Part shown: piece by piece, positions 1-5,810 of the stretch | How the letters are laid out: each line of letters opens with the position of its first letter | Numbering within the stretch: the stretch's first letter is position 1 | DNA from: JABHCC01 sp964444375 | GTDB taxonomy: Bacteria; Bacteroidota; Bacteroidia; Bacteroidales; UBA12481 | Length of the DNA: 10,063 nucleotides | Direction of reading: 5' to 3' | Assembly (NCBI GenBank): GCA_964444375.1 | Contig: CAYUGX010000181.1 | Location: 1 to 10,063 of the forward strand | Translations under genes and position numbers: made by a program | Notes under the pieces: model-generated | Database searches by the model: none | What the model was told of the DNA's origin: nothing | What the model saw: the letters and a program-made list of their open reading frames with translations, nothing else

Positions 1-1
1 G

Positions 2-70
2 ATAAAAGCCGGCCAGGTTTTCCTAAAACCGTCTATCAGAATCCGGGAATCTGTTAAACAAATAGTTTGA
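2..70 (+). CDS. C-terminal tail of an upstream gene, possibly a LacI-type regulator (partial)
   Basis: The frame entering from the left edge at base 2 stays open for 22 codons and stops with TGA at 68-70. The tail contains FLKPSIRIRESVKQ. A Pro followed by alternating hydrophobic residues and an R-E-S motif is how many LacI/GalR-family regulators end (pattern like L-x-P-x-hydrophobic-x-hydrophobic-R-x-S). This is a pattern match on about 20 residues, so the family guess is weak. The frame could also be open by chance, since another frame is open for 18 codons. The gene body lies outside the window. Confidence 0.3.
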   Translation: MKAGQVFLKPSIRIRESVKQIV

Positions 71-117
71 CGGGCTAAAACGCTTGAATAGACCCTGTTA
101 TTCAGCAATAATCATCT

Positions 118-125
118 TACTTTTG
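118..125 (+). promoter_or_regulatory. Candidate Bacteroidetes -7 promoter element for the ankyrin genes
   Basis: TACTTTTG is an exact match to the Bacteroidetes -7 consensus TAnnTTTG. It lies 60 bases before the ATG at 185, giving a predicted leader of about 50 bases. No good -33 TTTG partner is present: a TGTT at 96-99 is at roughly the right spacing but is a poor match. An 8-base motif with two free positions occurs by chance fairly often in AT-rich DNA, so this is only a candidate. Confidence 0.35.
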
Positions 126-184
126 CCTTGATTGAATGTGTGAAAAGCAGTAATTTAGGATTCCTCATATTTACTTTGAAGCAA

Positions 185-649
185 ATGATGAAAAAAGGAT
201 TTGTATTAATAGGATTGATATGGCCGTTCCTGATGTTTGCCCAGGTCAGCAAGGTATTTGAGAAGGGAGATTACCTGAAAGCTGAAGAATTAATAATCAA
301 ATCCCCGGCGGCAATTAATGGATCAGACCAATATGGTAATACTCCTTTGCATTTTGCAGCTACAAATGGTCATTATAAGATTTGTGAGCTCTTGATAGAA
401 AAAGGAGCTGACATTGAAGCCCTCAACAGTTCTGAAATAACTCCTCTTTACAATGCAATAAATCACAAAAACCATGAAATTGCGGAACTACTGATTAATT
501 CAGGAGCTGATTTTAGTTCAGAAAACGCCAGATCAAAGAAAGCCCTCATTTTTGCTGTCAGACATAACTTGTATGATATAGCTGACCTTTTAATGAACTA
601 CCCCGGGGTAGAACCCCGAGGTATCAAAACAGTTTCAATTGTCCTTTAA
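185..649 (+). pseudogene. Exported ankyrin-repeat protein, 5' part, interrupted by IS200-like element
   Basis: This is the N-terminal part of an exported ankyrin-repeat protein. From the ATG at 185 (or 188) it begins MMKK, then a hydrophobic stretch ending MFAQ, a good signal peptide with likely cleavage after Ala19, so the mature protein would be periplasmic or secreted. Ankyrin repeats follow at about residues 24-46, 50-82 (GNTPLHFAAT, LLIEKGAD) and 83-115 (LLINSGAD), and a fourth is cut after DIADLLM. An in-frame TTG at 128 would put the signal peptide internally, so I reject it. Genuine host sequence ends at about 595-597. The remaining residues, NYPGVEPRG onward to the stop at 647-649, are read from the transposon end. 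Joined to the 3' part it gives a 476-residue protein. Ankyrin repeats bind proteins; the partner is unknown. The truncated product might still be made and exported but lacks the C-terminal domain. Confidence 0.85.
599..623 (-). repeat. Right-end (RE) hairpin of the IS200-like element
   Basis: The arms 599-609 (TACCCCGGGGT on the plus strand) and 613-623 (ACCCCGAGGTA) pair over 11 positions around a 3-base loop at 610-612. One pair is imperfect: C·A on the plus strand but G·T on the minus strand. The hairpin abuts the tnpA stop codon at 624-626, and the host junction is only 1-3 bases beyond it. In this family such subterminal hairpins are bound by the TnpA dimer. Confidence 0.85.
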
Positions 650-1064
650 ATATTTTCTCATAGGTCTTCCCTTGGTCTTCAACATACTGCCTGATTAGAT
701 CTTCATTGCCATATTGACCTACTGTATTTGCATAATAACCGCTGGTCCAAAATTTGCCTCTCCACAACTTTTTCTTCACCTCAGGGTGGCGCTTGAATAA
801 TTCTTTTGCTGTTATGCTTTTTATCACTCTTATTATTTCATCAACGCAATTTGTTGGAACACTCTGTACTAAGAAATGTACATGGTCTTCCTCGTATCCA
901 ATCTCCAAAAAGAATATCTCATATCTTTCTTCTATCCCCTGGCATATAGCTTTTAACGTATTTCCAACTGACGCTGTTACTGCCTTACGACGATACTTCA
1001 ATGGTAATACAAGATGATACAGCAACAGATTTTTATTGTGCCTTTTTACTATATGTTCGCTCAT
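624..1064 (-). CDS. tnpA: IS200/IS605-family Y1 transposase TnpA (HUH single-strand transposase)
   Basis: This 146-residue protein is of usual length for a Y1 transposase. It contains the HUH metal-binding motif as His61-Val62-His63 within EEDHVHFLVQ. The C-terminal helix carries RQYVEDQGK, placing the catalytic tyrosine at Tyr127, which would form the covalent 5'-phosphotyrosine link to DNA. The conserved region KELFKRHPEVKKKLW and the segment WTSGYYANTVG are also typical. TnpA acts as a dimer on single-stranded DNA, recognising the terminal hairpins and excising and inserting a single-stranded circle, often at replication forks. All key residues are present and the frame is uninterrupted, so it appears functional. 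The start at 1064 lies inside a hairpin that probably limits translation. It is transcribed opposite to the host ankyrin gene. No accessory tnpB or RNA-guided nuclease is present. Confidence 0.95.
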   Translation of the reverse strand: MSEHIVKRHNKNLLLYHLVLPLKYRRKAVTASVGNTLKAICQGIEERYEIFFLEIGYEEDHVHFLVQSVPTNCVDEIIRVIKSITAKELFKRHPEVKKKLWRGKFWTSGYYANTVGQYGNEDLIRQYVEDQGKTYEKIFKGQLKLF

Positions 1065-1091
1065 GCATCAAAAATATACATTTTGATGCAT
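1063..1091 (-). promoter_or_regulatory. Hairpin covering the tnpA start codon (translation-limiting)
   Basis: ATGCATCAAAA (1063-1073) and TTTTGATGCAT (1081-1091) are perfect 11-base inverted arms around a 7-base loop. On the tnpA mRNA the 3' arm contains the initiation codon at 1064-1062, and the ribosome landing zone falls in the loop and 5' arm. In Salmonella/E. coli IS200 a stem-loop in the tnpA leader hides the ribosome-binding site and keeps transposase low. The geometry here suggests the same role, which is inference. Confidence 0.65.
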
Positions 1092-1093
1092 AT

Positions 1094-1110
1094 GAAAACC
1101 TTAGGTTTTC
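1094..1110 (-). repeat. Short perfect hairpin in the tnpA leader
   Basis: GAAAACC (1094-1100) and GGTTTTC (1104-1110) are perfect 7-base arms around a 3-base loop, midway between the left-end hairpin and the start-codon hairpin. It could weaken readthrough into tnpA from outside, as an internal inverted repeat does in IS200, or be part of the leader fold. It has no clear T-run on the tnpA-sense strand, so I do not call it a terminator. Confidence 0.4.
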
Positions 1111-1125
1111 TTAACTTTCCTCTGA

Positions 1126-1146
1126 CCCCGAGGCAGAGCCTCGAGG
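1126..1146 (-). repeat. Left-end (LE) hairpin of the IS200-like element
   Basis: CCCCGAGGC (1126-1134) and GCCTCGAGG (1138-1146) pair over 9 positions around a 3-base loop at 1135-1137. The one imperfect pair is C·A on the plus strand and G·T on the minus strand, as in the right-end hairpin. It lies about 13-15 bases inside the inferred left cleavage site, compatible with the spacer between hairpin and cleavage site in this family. Confidence 0.82.
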
Positions 1147-1198
1147 AATTCTATGATTAAAAAATGGAGCGGATATTTCAGGTATAGATCCAGATAAC

Positions 1199-2179
1199 AT
1201 GAGTAATCAGGCAATTCATGTATGTGGGAACGTTATAATGGCAGAATTACTGATTAGAAACGGAGCTGATATTCATGCAAGAAACAGTTATGGAGATACT
1301 CCATTACATCGGCTTGTCGGTGCTTATTCCCAGGAGCAATATTCTCTGATTAACTACCTGGTAAAACAGGGTGGAAACATCAATATGCGGAATAGCAGGG
1401 ATTTCACTCCCCTGGATTTAGCAGCTTATCCAATAAACAACACTTATATATTCAGACAGTTAGGAGGACTGCAGAAGTCGGAATTGGACTCATTGCTAAG
1501 GAAATTTACTCCGAATTTCCAGGTATTGGAGAAATATGAATCTTCAGCAAATGACGTATTAACATTTATCGGACCACCACATGTTGTTGTTGCTGTCGAG
1601 GTACTTGGCCTTGAAATTTGGAAGTACTGGCAAGATGACAATATGTATGAACTATACATATCATCTACCGGCAAAATGCAATCAGCCTTTGATCTCACTG
1701 CATCTGCTGAAAAAATTAAATATGCAGGAAGTACTATTGGCAATTTAACTGCAATGTATAAGAATAAAGAAACTCTTGAATTTGCTCCTCCTGTTAAGTT
1801 ATCAGATATCAATGGTAAAGTAACTTCCTTATTGTTCTATGAAAGTGGAAATAGCTTTCCTCTAAAGAATCAAAGAGAATACGCTGAAAGATTCAGGGAA
1901 AGTGAAACAAGATATATTTATTGGGAATTAAACCTGGAATATCCGGCTCCAGGCAGATATGTGAGTTTTTTTATCACCTATATCTATTTTAAACCTGATG
2001 GAACTGAATTCGGCAGATCAAAGACACTATCTCGTATAGAAAAAGACTGGACCAGTTCATGGAGATCGCAGGCCTGGGGAAATAACACTCCGGGAGCTGT
2101 TTACAGGAAAGGAATTTATTCGGTGAAATTATATATTGCAGACGAAGAAATCGCTTCTGGTAAATTTGAGATATATTAA
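1199..2179 (+). pseudogene. Exported ankyrin-repeat protein, 3' part, with unknown C-terminal domain
   Basis: This is the downstream part of the interrupted gene. The frame is open from 1157, and host sequence from about 1160 reads KNGADISGIDPDN before the first ATG at 1199. Joined after DLLM (residue 137) it restores a full ankyrin repeat and a 476-residue protein. Ankyrin repeats continue through LLIRNGADIHARNSYGDTPLH and GGNINMRNSRDFTPLDLAA to about codon 90 from 1199. The remaining roughly 230 residues are not ankyrin. They are rich in aromatic and beta-type residues and end in a stretch with YWELNLEYP, YFKPDGTEFG, WTSSWRSQAWG and YRKGIYSVKLYIADEEIA, which looks like a beta-sandwich or Ig-like domain. 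I do not recognise the family. If translated from 1199 it would lack a signal peptide and stay in the cytoplasm, so normal function is probably lost while the element is present. Confidence 0.82.
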
Positions 2180-2190
2180 TAACAATTGTG

Positions 2191-2856
2191 ATGAAAAAGC
2201 AAGTTTTATTTGTTTTAATAGCCATTTTCTTATCTGCAGCACAATCAGGGTGGAATATTGCTGATAGTCAGATACATAGCGCTATTATTAAGAATGATAT
2301 TCAAAAAATCAAAGCGCTTGCTGACAAAGATCCTTCATTGGTAAATAAATTGGATAAGGAGGGACAATCACCCTTGTATTTAGCAACTAACTCAAATAAA
2401 CCTGATATCGTTAAACTACTGCTGGAATTGGGCGCCCGTTCTAATGTAAGAAATACGTTTGGGGAAACTGCTCTGCATGGGGCTTCTTTTTATGGGCATG
2501 TTGAATGCATGGAAATATTAATAAATAATGGTGCAAATGTCAATGCCCATTGTCATTCGGGACTGTCATCTGATTTTCCGACACCTCTGTGGAAGGCTGT
2601 TATCGGAGTACAACCCGATGCCATATCAATATTGACAGATAATGGTGCTGATCCGAACGCTATGAGTAAAGGTGGAAGTTTACCGCTAAGTGGGGCCCTA
2701 ATGAAAAAGGATGAGAAATTGTTTAAAGCGCTGATTGATGGGGGAGCCGAATTATTTAAAGAAGATGCCCGGGGTTTTTCTTCATACGCTGCGGCAATTA
2801 ATTCCGGTAATGAAGAGATTGCCAGAATTGCAAAAAGTATAAAACCAGCAAAATAA
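2191..2856 (+). CDS. Exported ankyrin-repeat protein (second of the tandem pair)
   Basis: This 221-residue protein starts at ATG 2191; a GTG one codon earlier is possible but unnecessary. It begins MKKQVLFVLIAIFLSAAQSG, a clear signal peptide with likely cleavage near Ala16-Ala17, so it should be periplasmic or secreted. About five to six ankyrin repeats fill the rest: roughly residues 25-57, 58-90 (GQSPLYLAT, LLLELGA), 91-123 (GETALHGAS, LINNGANVNA), 130-157 (TPLWKAVI, DNGADPNA), 161-191 (LPLSGAL, LIDGGAEL) and a final partial one. There is no catalytic domain, so it is presumably a protein-binding scaffold. It starts 11 bases after the interrupted ankyrin gene and is probably cotranscribed with it, so the insertion may be polar on it. 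Low similarity between the two suggests an old duplication or separate recruitment. The partner is unknown. Confidence 0.88.
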   Translation: MKKQVLFVLIAIFLSAAQSGWNIADSQIHSAIIKNDIQKIKALADKDPSLVNKLDKEGQSPLYLATNSNKPDIVKLLLELGARSNVRNTFGETALHGASFYGHVECMEILINNGANVNAHCHSGLSSDFPTPLWKAVIGVQPDAISILTDNGADPNAMSKGGSLPLSGALMKKDEKLFKALIDGGAELFKEDARGFSSYAAAINSGNEEIARIAKSIKPAK

Positions 2857-2919
2857 ATTGCCTGGGTACCCGGCTATTTTGAACCGGATCTGATTTTGGA
2901 TAAGATAAGCAGGCTTGAT

Positions 2920-3714
2920 ATGATTGATAATGAATCCCGGCTTAAGATTTTACTCCTGGGTGCTGGTAATCTTGCCTGGCACCTGGGGCCGGCACTACAG
3001 GAGTCCGGGTATAAGATAATCCAGGTTTACAGCCGGAGTCAGAAATCAGCCGGGATACTGGGTGAGATGATGGATACTCCATATACCAGCGACCTTGAAG
3101 ATCTTAATCCGGAGGCCAACATGATCATTATGGCCCTGGCGGATGATGCCATGGAGTCTGTCCTTAATAAACTGCCCGGGAAGTATCAATATATAGTACA
3201 TACAGCAGGCAGCATATCCAATGAAATTCTCAGGGACCATGGCGATCATCAGGGCGTGCTGTATCCATTAATGACATTAACAAAGGGCCAAGCCCTGGAT
3301 ATGAAAACAGTACCATTCTTACTGGAATCAAGCGATGCGGAAATGAGACAATTACTTGGAGATATGGCCGGGCGACTTTCCGATCATGTATACCATATAC
3401 CCTTTGAGGAAAGGCAGAAGATCCATCTGGCGGCTGTCATAGCGACGAATTTTTCAAACCATATGTACTACCTGGCGGAAGAATTCATGGAGGAGGAGGG
3501 ACTGGATTTCGGTATGCTTAAATCCATTATAAGGGAGACCGCGGAGAAAGCTGGTAACATATCCCCGGGCAAAGCCCAAACCGGTCCGGCAAGGCGCAAT
3601 GAGCACAAAGTGCTGGAATTACACCTTGAGCTACTGAAGGGGAATCCCGGGTTGCAAAAAATGTATAAATTTGTAAGCGACAGCATCAGGAGTAAGTATT
3701 CCAGTAAAGAATGA
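2920..3714 (+). CDS. DUF2520 / Rossmann-like NAD(P)-binding protein
   Basis: This 264-residue protein has an N-terminal Rossmann domain with the dinucleotide-binding loop LLLGAGNLAWHL at residues 11-22, followed by a helical C-terminal domain typical of DUF2520. The conserved stretches are GVLYPLMTLTKG (112-123), RQKIHLAAVIATNFSNHMYY (165-184), IIRETAEKA (203-211) and AQTGPARRNE (219-228). The fold resembles pyrroline-5-carboxylate reductase and F420-dependent NADP reductases, but the substrate is unknown. I prefer the ATG at 2920 because the Rossmann strand begins seven residues later; an in-frame TTG at 2896 would only add a short leader. Its stop overlaps the next start as ATGA (3711-3714), indicating translational coupling with the phosphatase. 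It probably heads the operon after a 63-base gap in which I saw no exact promoter consensus. Confidence 0.9.
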   Translation: MIDNESRLKILLLGAGNLAWHLGPALQESGYKIIQVYSRSQKSAGILGEMMDTPYTSDLEDLNPEANMIIMALADDAMESVLNKLPGKYQYIVHTAGSISNEILRDHGDHQGVLYPLMTLTKGQALDMKTVPFLLESSDAEMRQLLGDMAGRLSDHVYHIPFEERQKIHLAAVIATNFSNHMYYLAEEFMEEEGLDFGMLKSIIRETAEKAGNISPGKAQTGPARRNEHKVLELHLELLKGNPGLQKMYKFVSDSIRSKYSSKE

Positions 3715-4232
3715 ACAATTTCAAGGAAGAACTCAGCAAGGTAAAGGGCTTTATTTTCGATGTGGACGGTGTATTATCCAATTCCAGGATCATTCTTCAC
3801 CCTGGGCATGAGCTGATGCGGTCGATGAATATCAAGGACGGTTATGCCATCCACTATGCTGCCCGCAAGGAATTCCCCCTTGCAATTATCACCGGTGGGA
3901 ATTCTGAAGCCGTTGCTCAGCGATTCAGGAATCTTGGAGTAAAGGATATATACCTGAGGTCAAGGAACAAGATGGATGACCTTAAAGACTTCCTGTCCAA
4001 GAAGGGTCTGAAGAAAGAGAATATCCTCTATATGGGAGATGACCTTCCCGATTATCAGGTAATGCAGGAGGTTGGATTTCCTACCTGTCCCTCTGATGCC
4101 GTTGAGGAAATCAAAGCCATATCCGCGTACATTTCCGATAAGCCCGGTGGTGAAGGCTGTGTCCGGGACGTTATTGAACAGGTCCTGCGCCTTCAGGGAA
4201 GGTGGATGGAACCGGACGCATTTACCTGGTAA
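3711..4232 (+). CDS. KdsC-like HAD-superfamily phosphatase (class III)
   Basis: This 173-residue enzyme has the HAD catalytic set: motif I DVDGVL with Asp17 (nucleophile) and Asp19, motif II ITGG with Thr61, a candidate motif III Lys87, and motif IV GDDLPD with Asp110 and Asp111. The short length without a cap domain, the early sequence GVLSNSRI and the C-terminal GGEGCVRDV tail match the KdsC/YrbI group, tetrameric phosphatases that release phosphate from 3-deoxy-D-manno-octulosonate 8-phosphate for lipopolysaccharide core synthesis. One residue of the usual GGxGAVRE tail is Cys150 instead of Ala. No other Kdo gene is nearby, so the substrate could be a different sugar phosphate. It overlaps the DUF2520 gene by 4 bases and ends 4 bases before the prenyltransferase, in the same operon. 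Location: cytoplasm. Confidence 0.9.
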   Translation: MNNFKEELSKVKGFIFDVDGVLSNSRIILHPGHELMRSMNIKDGYAIHYAARKEFPLAIITGGNSEAVAQRFRNLGVKDIYLRSRNKMDDLKDFLSKKGLKKENILYMGDDLPDYQVMQEVGFPTCPSDAVEEIKAISAYISDKPGGEGCVRDVIEQVLRLQGRWMEPDAFTW

Positions 4233-4236
4233 AATC

Positions 4237-5211
4237 ATGATATCATTTCTGAGGTTAATACGGTTCCAGAATTTACTGATCATTGCAGCGACCCAGTACA
4301 TGATGAGATATCTGATCATTGCGCCCATCCTTGCCGTGGATGGATTTGTACCCCAGCTTAACCATTTTCATTTCTTTCTGCTTGTGTTTTCGTCCATCAC
4401 CGTAACCGCAGCTGGTTATGTTATTAATGATTACTTCGATATGAAGACCGATCTGCTCAACAGGCCCTCAACGGTTGTAGTAGGCCGGAAGATCCGCCGG
4501 CGCGGAGCAATGACAGCACATATTATTCTCAACAGCCTGGGCGTGTTGACAGGGATCTATCTTGCCTGGCATATTGATATGCTGAGCCTTGGTATTGCAT
4601 ATATACTTGCCGCAGGCCTTCTCTGGTTTTATTCCACAACCTATAAGAGGCAGTTCTTGATGGGTAATCTGCTAGTATCCATCTTTACGGCGTTTGTACC
4701 CTTTGTTGTGGTGGTTTTCGAAGTACCTGTGCTTAACAGGGTTTACTATGATACACTGATTGCTAATGATATGAACTTCAATGTTATCCTTGCCTGGGTG
4801 GGTGGATTTTCCTTCTTTGCATTTCTTACAACCCTTCTCAGGGAGATCATTAAAGATATTGAAGACTTTGAAGGAGACGCAGCCTATGGGCGGAATACCC
4901 TGCCAATTGTGCTTGGAATCAGGACAAGTAAAGTCGTAGTGGCAGTTTTGATTATTACTACGATTACCGCACTGGTCATTGTATATATAAGGTACCTCTT
5001 GTATAATCCCTCAGGCAGCATTGACCTCTTGTCCCTAACATGGTTTGCCGCAGCACTTGTAATTCCCTTTATATTCCTGCTGTACAGGACTATAAGAGCC
5101 AGAACGAAGGAGGATTACCATTCTTGCAGCAACCTGACAAAGACCATAATGCTAGCGGGTATCCTGTATTCGTTCATCGTTTATTTCATCATCCATCAAA
5201 ACCTCGGCTGA
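4237..5211 (+). CDS. UbiA-family prenyltransferase (geranylgeranylglycerol-phosphate geranylgeranyltransferase-like)
   Basis: This 324-residue integral membrane protein has about eight to nine hydrophobic segments. The first Asp-rich motif is NDYFDMKTD at residues 64-72, followed by the usual NRP at 75-77. The second is DIEDFEGD at 207-214, followed by GRNTLP. These bind Mg2+-pyrophosphate, and the enzyme transfers a prenyl chain to an acceptor inside the membrane. The subfamily in Bacteroidetes is usually annotated as a geranylgeranylglycerol-phosphate geranylgeranyltransferase, an archaeal-lipid enzyme name; the real bacterial acceptor is not settled by sequence. The start at 4237 lies 4 bases after the phosphatase stop and begins MISFLRLIRFQN, typical of UbiA N-termini. 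The frame is open upstream to 4072, but that part overlaps the phosphatase and is rejected. It ends 4 bases before maf. Confidence 0.88.
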   Translation: MISFLRLIRFQNLLIIAATQYMMRYLIIAPILAVDGFVPQLNHFHFFLLVFSSITVTAAGYVINDYFDMKTDLLNRPSTVVVGRKIRRRGAMTAHIILNSLGVLTGIYLAWHIDMLSLGIAYILAAGLLWFYSTTYKRQFLMGNLLVSIFTAFVPFVVVVFEVPVLNRVYYDTLIANDMNFNVILAWVGGFSFFAFLTTLLREIIKDIEDFEGDAAYGRNTLPIVLGIRTSKVVVAVLIITTITALVIVYIRYLLYNPSGSIDLLSLTWFAAALVIPFIFLLYRTIRARTKEDYHSCSNLTKTIMLAGILYSFIVYFIIHQNLG

Positions 5212-5215
5212 ACTT

Positions 5216-5806
5216 GTGTTTTTAGATAAGCTGAAAGGCTACCATATTGTCCTGGCTTCAGCGTCACCCAGAAGGCAGGAACTGCTTGGGGAACTGGGAC
5301 TTGAATTCGAGGTTTACATTAATGATGCTGTTGAAGAGAAGTATCCCGAGGGACTCGGTCCGAAGGAAATCCCTGTATTTCTTGCAGAGCTTAAAGCAAG
5401 GGACTATCCTGGTCCCCTCACCGGGGAAACCCTTCTGATAACTGCGGATACTATCGTATGGTTGAACGGCAAAGTGGCCCATAAACCGACAGGCAGGAAG
5501 GATGCCATAGGGATTCTGGAGGAACTATCGGGTGCCAGACATGAGGTCATAACCGGGGTTTGTTTCCGGCAGGAGGATCGCTTGCATTCCTTCCACTCTG
5601 CCACCACTGTATGGTTCTCATCGCTGGGACCTGACGAAATAACCTACTATGTTGACAATTATGCACCCTTTGACAAAGCAGGGGCATACGGCATACAGGA
5701 ATGGATTGGATTCATAGGGATAGAAAAGATTGAGGGATCCTATTTTAATGTCATGGGGCTGCCCGTGCAGAAAGTGTACAATGAATTGAAGGAATTCATA
5801 AAATGA
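5216..5806 (+). CDS. maf: Maf-like nucleoside triphosphate pyrophosphatase (dTTPase/UTPase type)
   Basis: This 196-residue cytoplasmic enzyme has the Maf signatures: LASASPRRQELL at residues 13-24, TADTIV with Asp78 at 76-81, HKP with Lys90, LSGARHEVITG (104-114) and DKAGAYGIQ (153-161). Maf proteins hydrolyse non-canonical or selected NTPs to NMP and pyrophosphate, cleaning the nucleotide pool. The DKAGAYGIQ segment matches the YhdE-type dTTPase/UTPase branch rather than the YceF m7GTP branch. The start is GTG at 5216: the conserved HIVLASxSPRR block begins at the expected distance and no in-frame ATG precedes it. It lies 4 bases after the UbiA-family gene and 4 bases before the peptidase gene, so it is in the same operon. 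Length and all motifs are normal. Confidence 0.93.
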   Translation: MFLDKLKGYHIVLASASPRRQELLGELGLEFEVYINDAVEEKYPEGLGPKEIPVFLAELKARDYPGPLTGETLLITADTIVWLNGKVAHKPTGRKDAIGILEELSGARHEVITGVCFRQEDRLHSFHSATTVWFSSLGPDEITYYVDNYAPFDKAGAYGIQEWIGFIGIEKIEGSYFNVMGLPVQKVYNELKEFIK

Positions 5807-5810
5807 AGAA

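Larger units (their letters stand above)
597..1160 (-). mobile_element. IS200-like insertion sequence (IS200/IS605 family), 564 bp
   Basis: This compact single-gene element consists of tnpA on the minus strand between two terminal imperfect hairpins with the same TCT loop (minus-strand reading) and related stems. There is no tnpB, so it belongs to the IS200 group. The family transposes as single-stranded DNA, makes no target-site duplication and has no terminal inverted repeats; neither is seen here. I set the boundaries from the interrupted ankyrin frame. The host repeat DLLM-KNGAD is rebuilt if 596-1159, 597-1160 or 598-1161 is removed. A shared A-run makes the three indistinguishable, but all are 564 bp. 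The left end in transposon terms (upstream of tnpA) is at the high-coordinate side. The ends look complete, so the element may still be active. Confidence 0.88.

Noticed and set aside
128..184. TTG start adding 19 residues to the first ankyrin protein
   Set aside because: It would bury the clear signal peptide that starts at 185/188.
754..1017. Plus-strand ORF of 87 codons opposite tnpA
   Set aside because: It is a shadow of tnpA with no recognisable domain; tnpA on the minus strand has all catalytic motifs.
597..1160. RAYT/REP-type domesticated transposase or an RNA-guided TnpB system
   Set aside because: The gene lies between two end hairpins of a compact element inserted in a gene, no scattered REP hairpins are seen in the window, and there is no tnpB or omega-RNA-like region.
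2896..2919. TTG start for the DUF2520 gene
   Set aside because: It adds eight residues before a normal family N-terminus; the ATG at 2920 is preferred.
2857..2919. Promoter or terminator between the ankyrin genes and the DUF2520 gene
   Set aside because: A TATTTTG-like stretch near 2875 has the wrong spacing for TAnnTTTG, and the GGGTACCC palindrome near 2866 is too short and lacks a T-run; a promoter may exist but cannot be supported.
4072..4236. Long upstream extension of the UbiA-family reading frame
   Set aside because: It overlaps the KdsC-like gene entirely, its residues do not resemble UbiA, and ATG 4237 gives a normal N-terminus 4 bases after the phosphatase stop.
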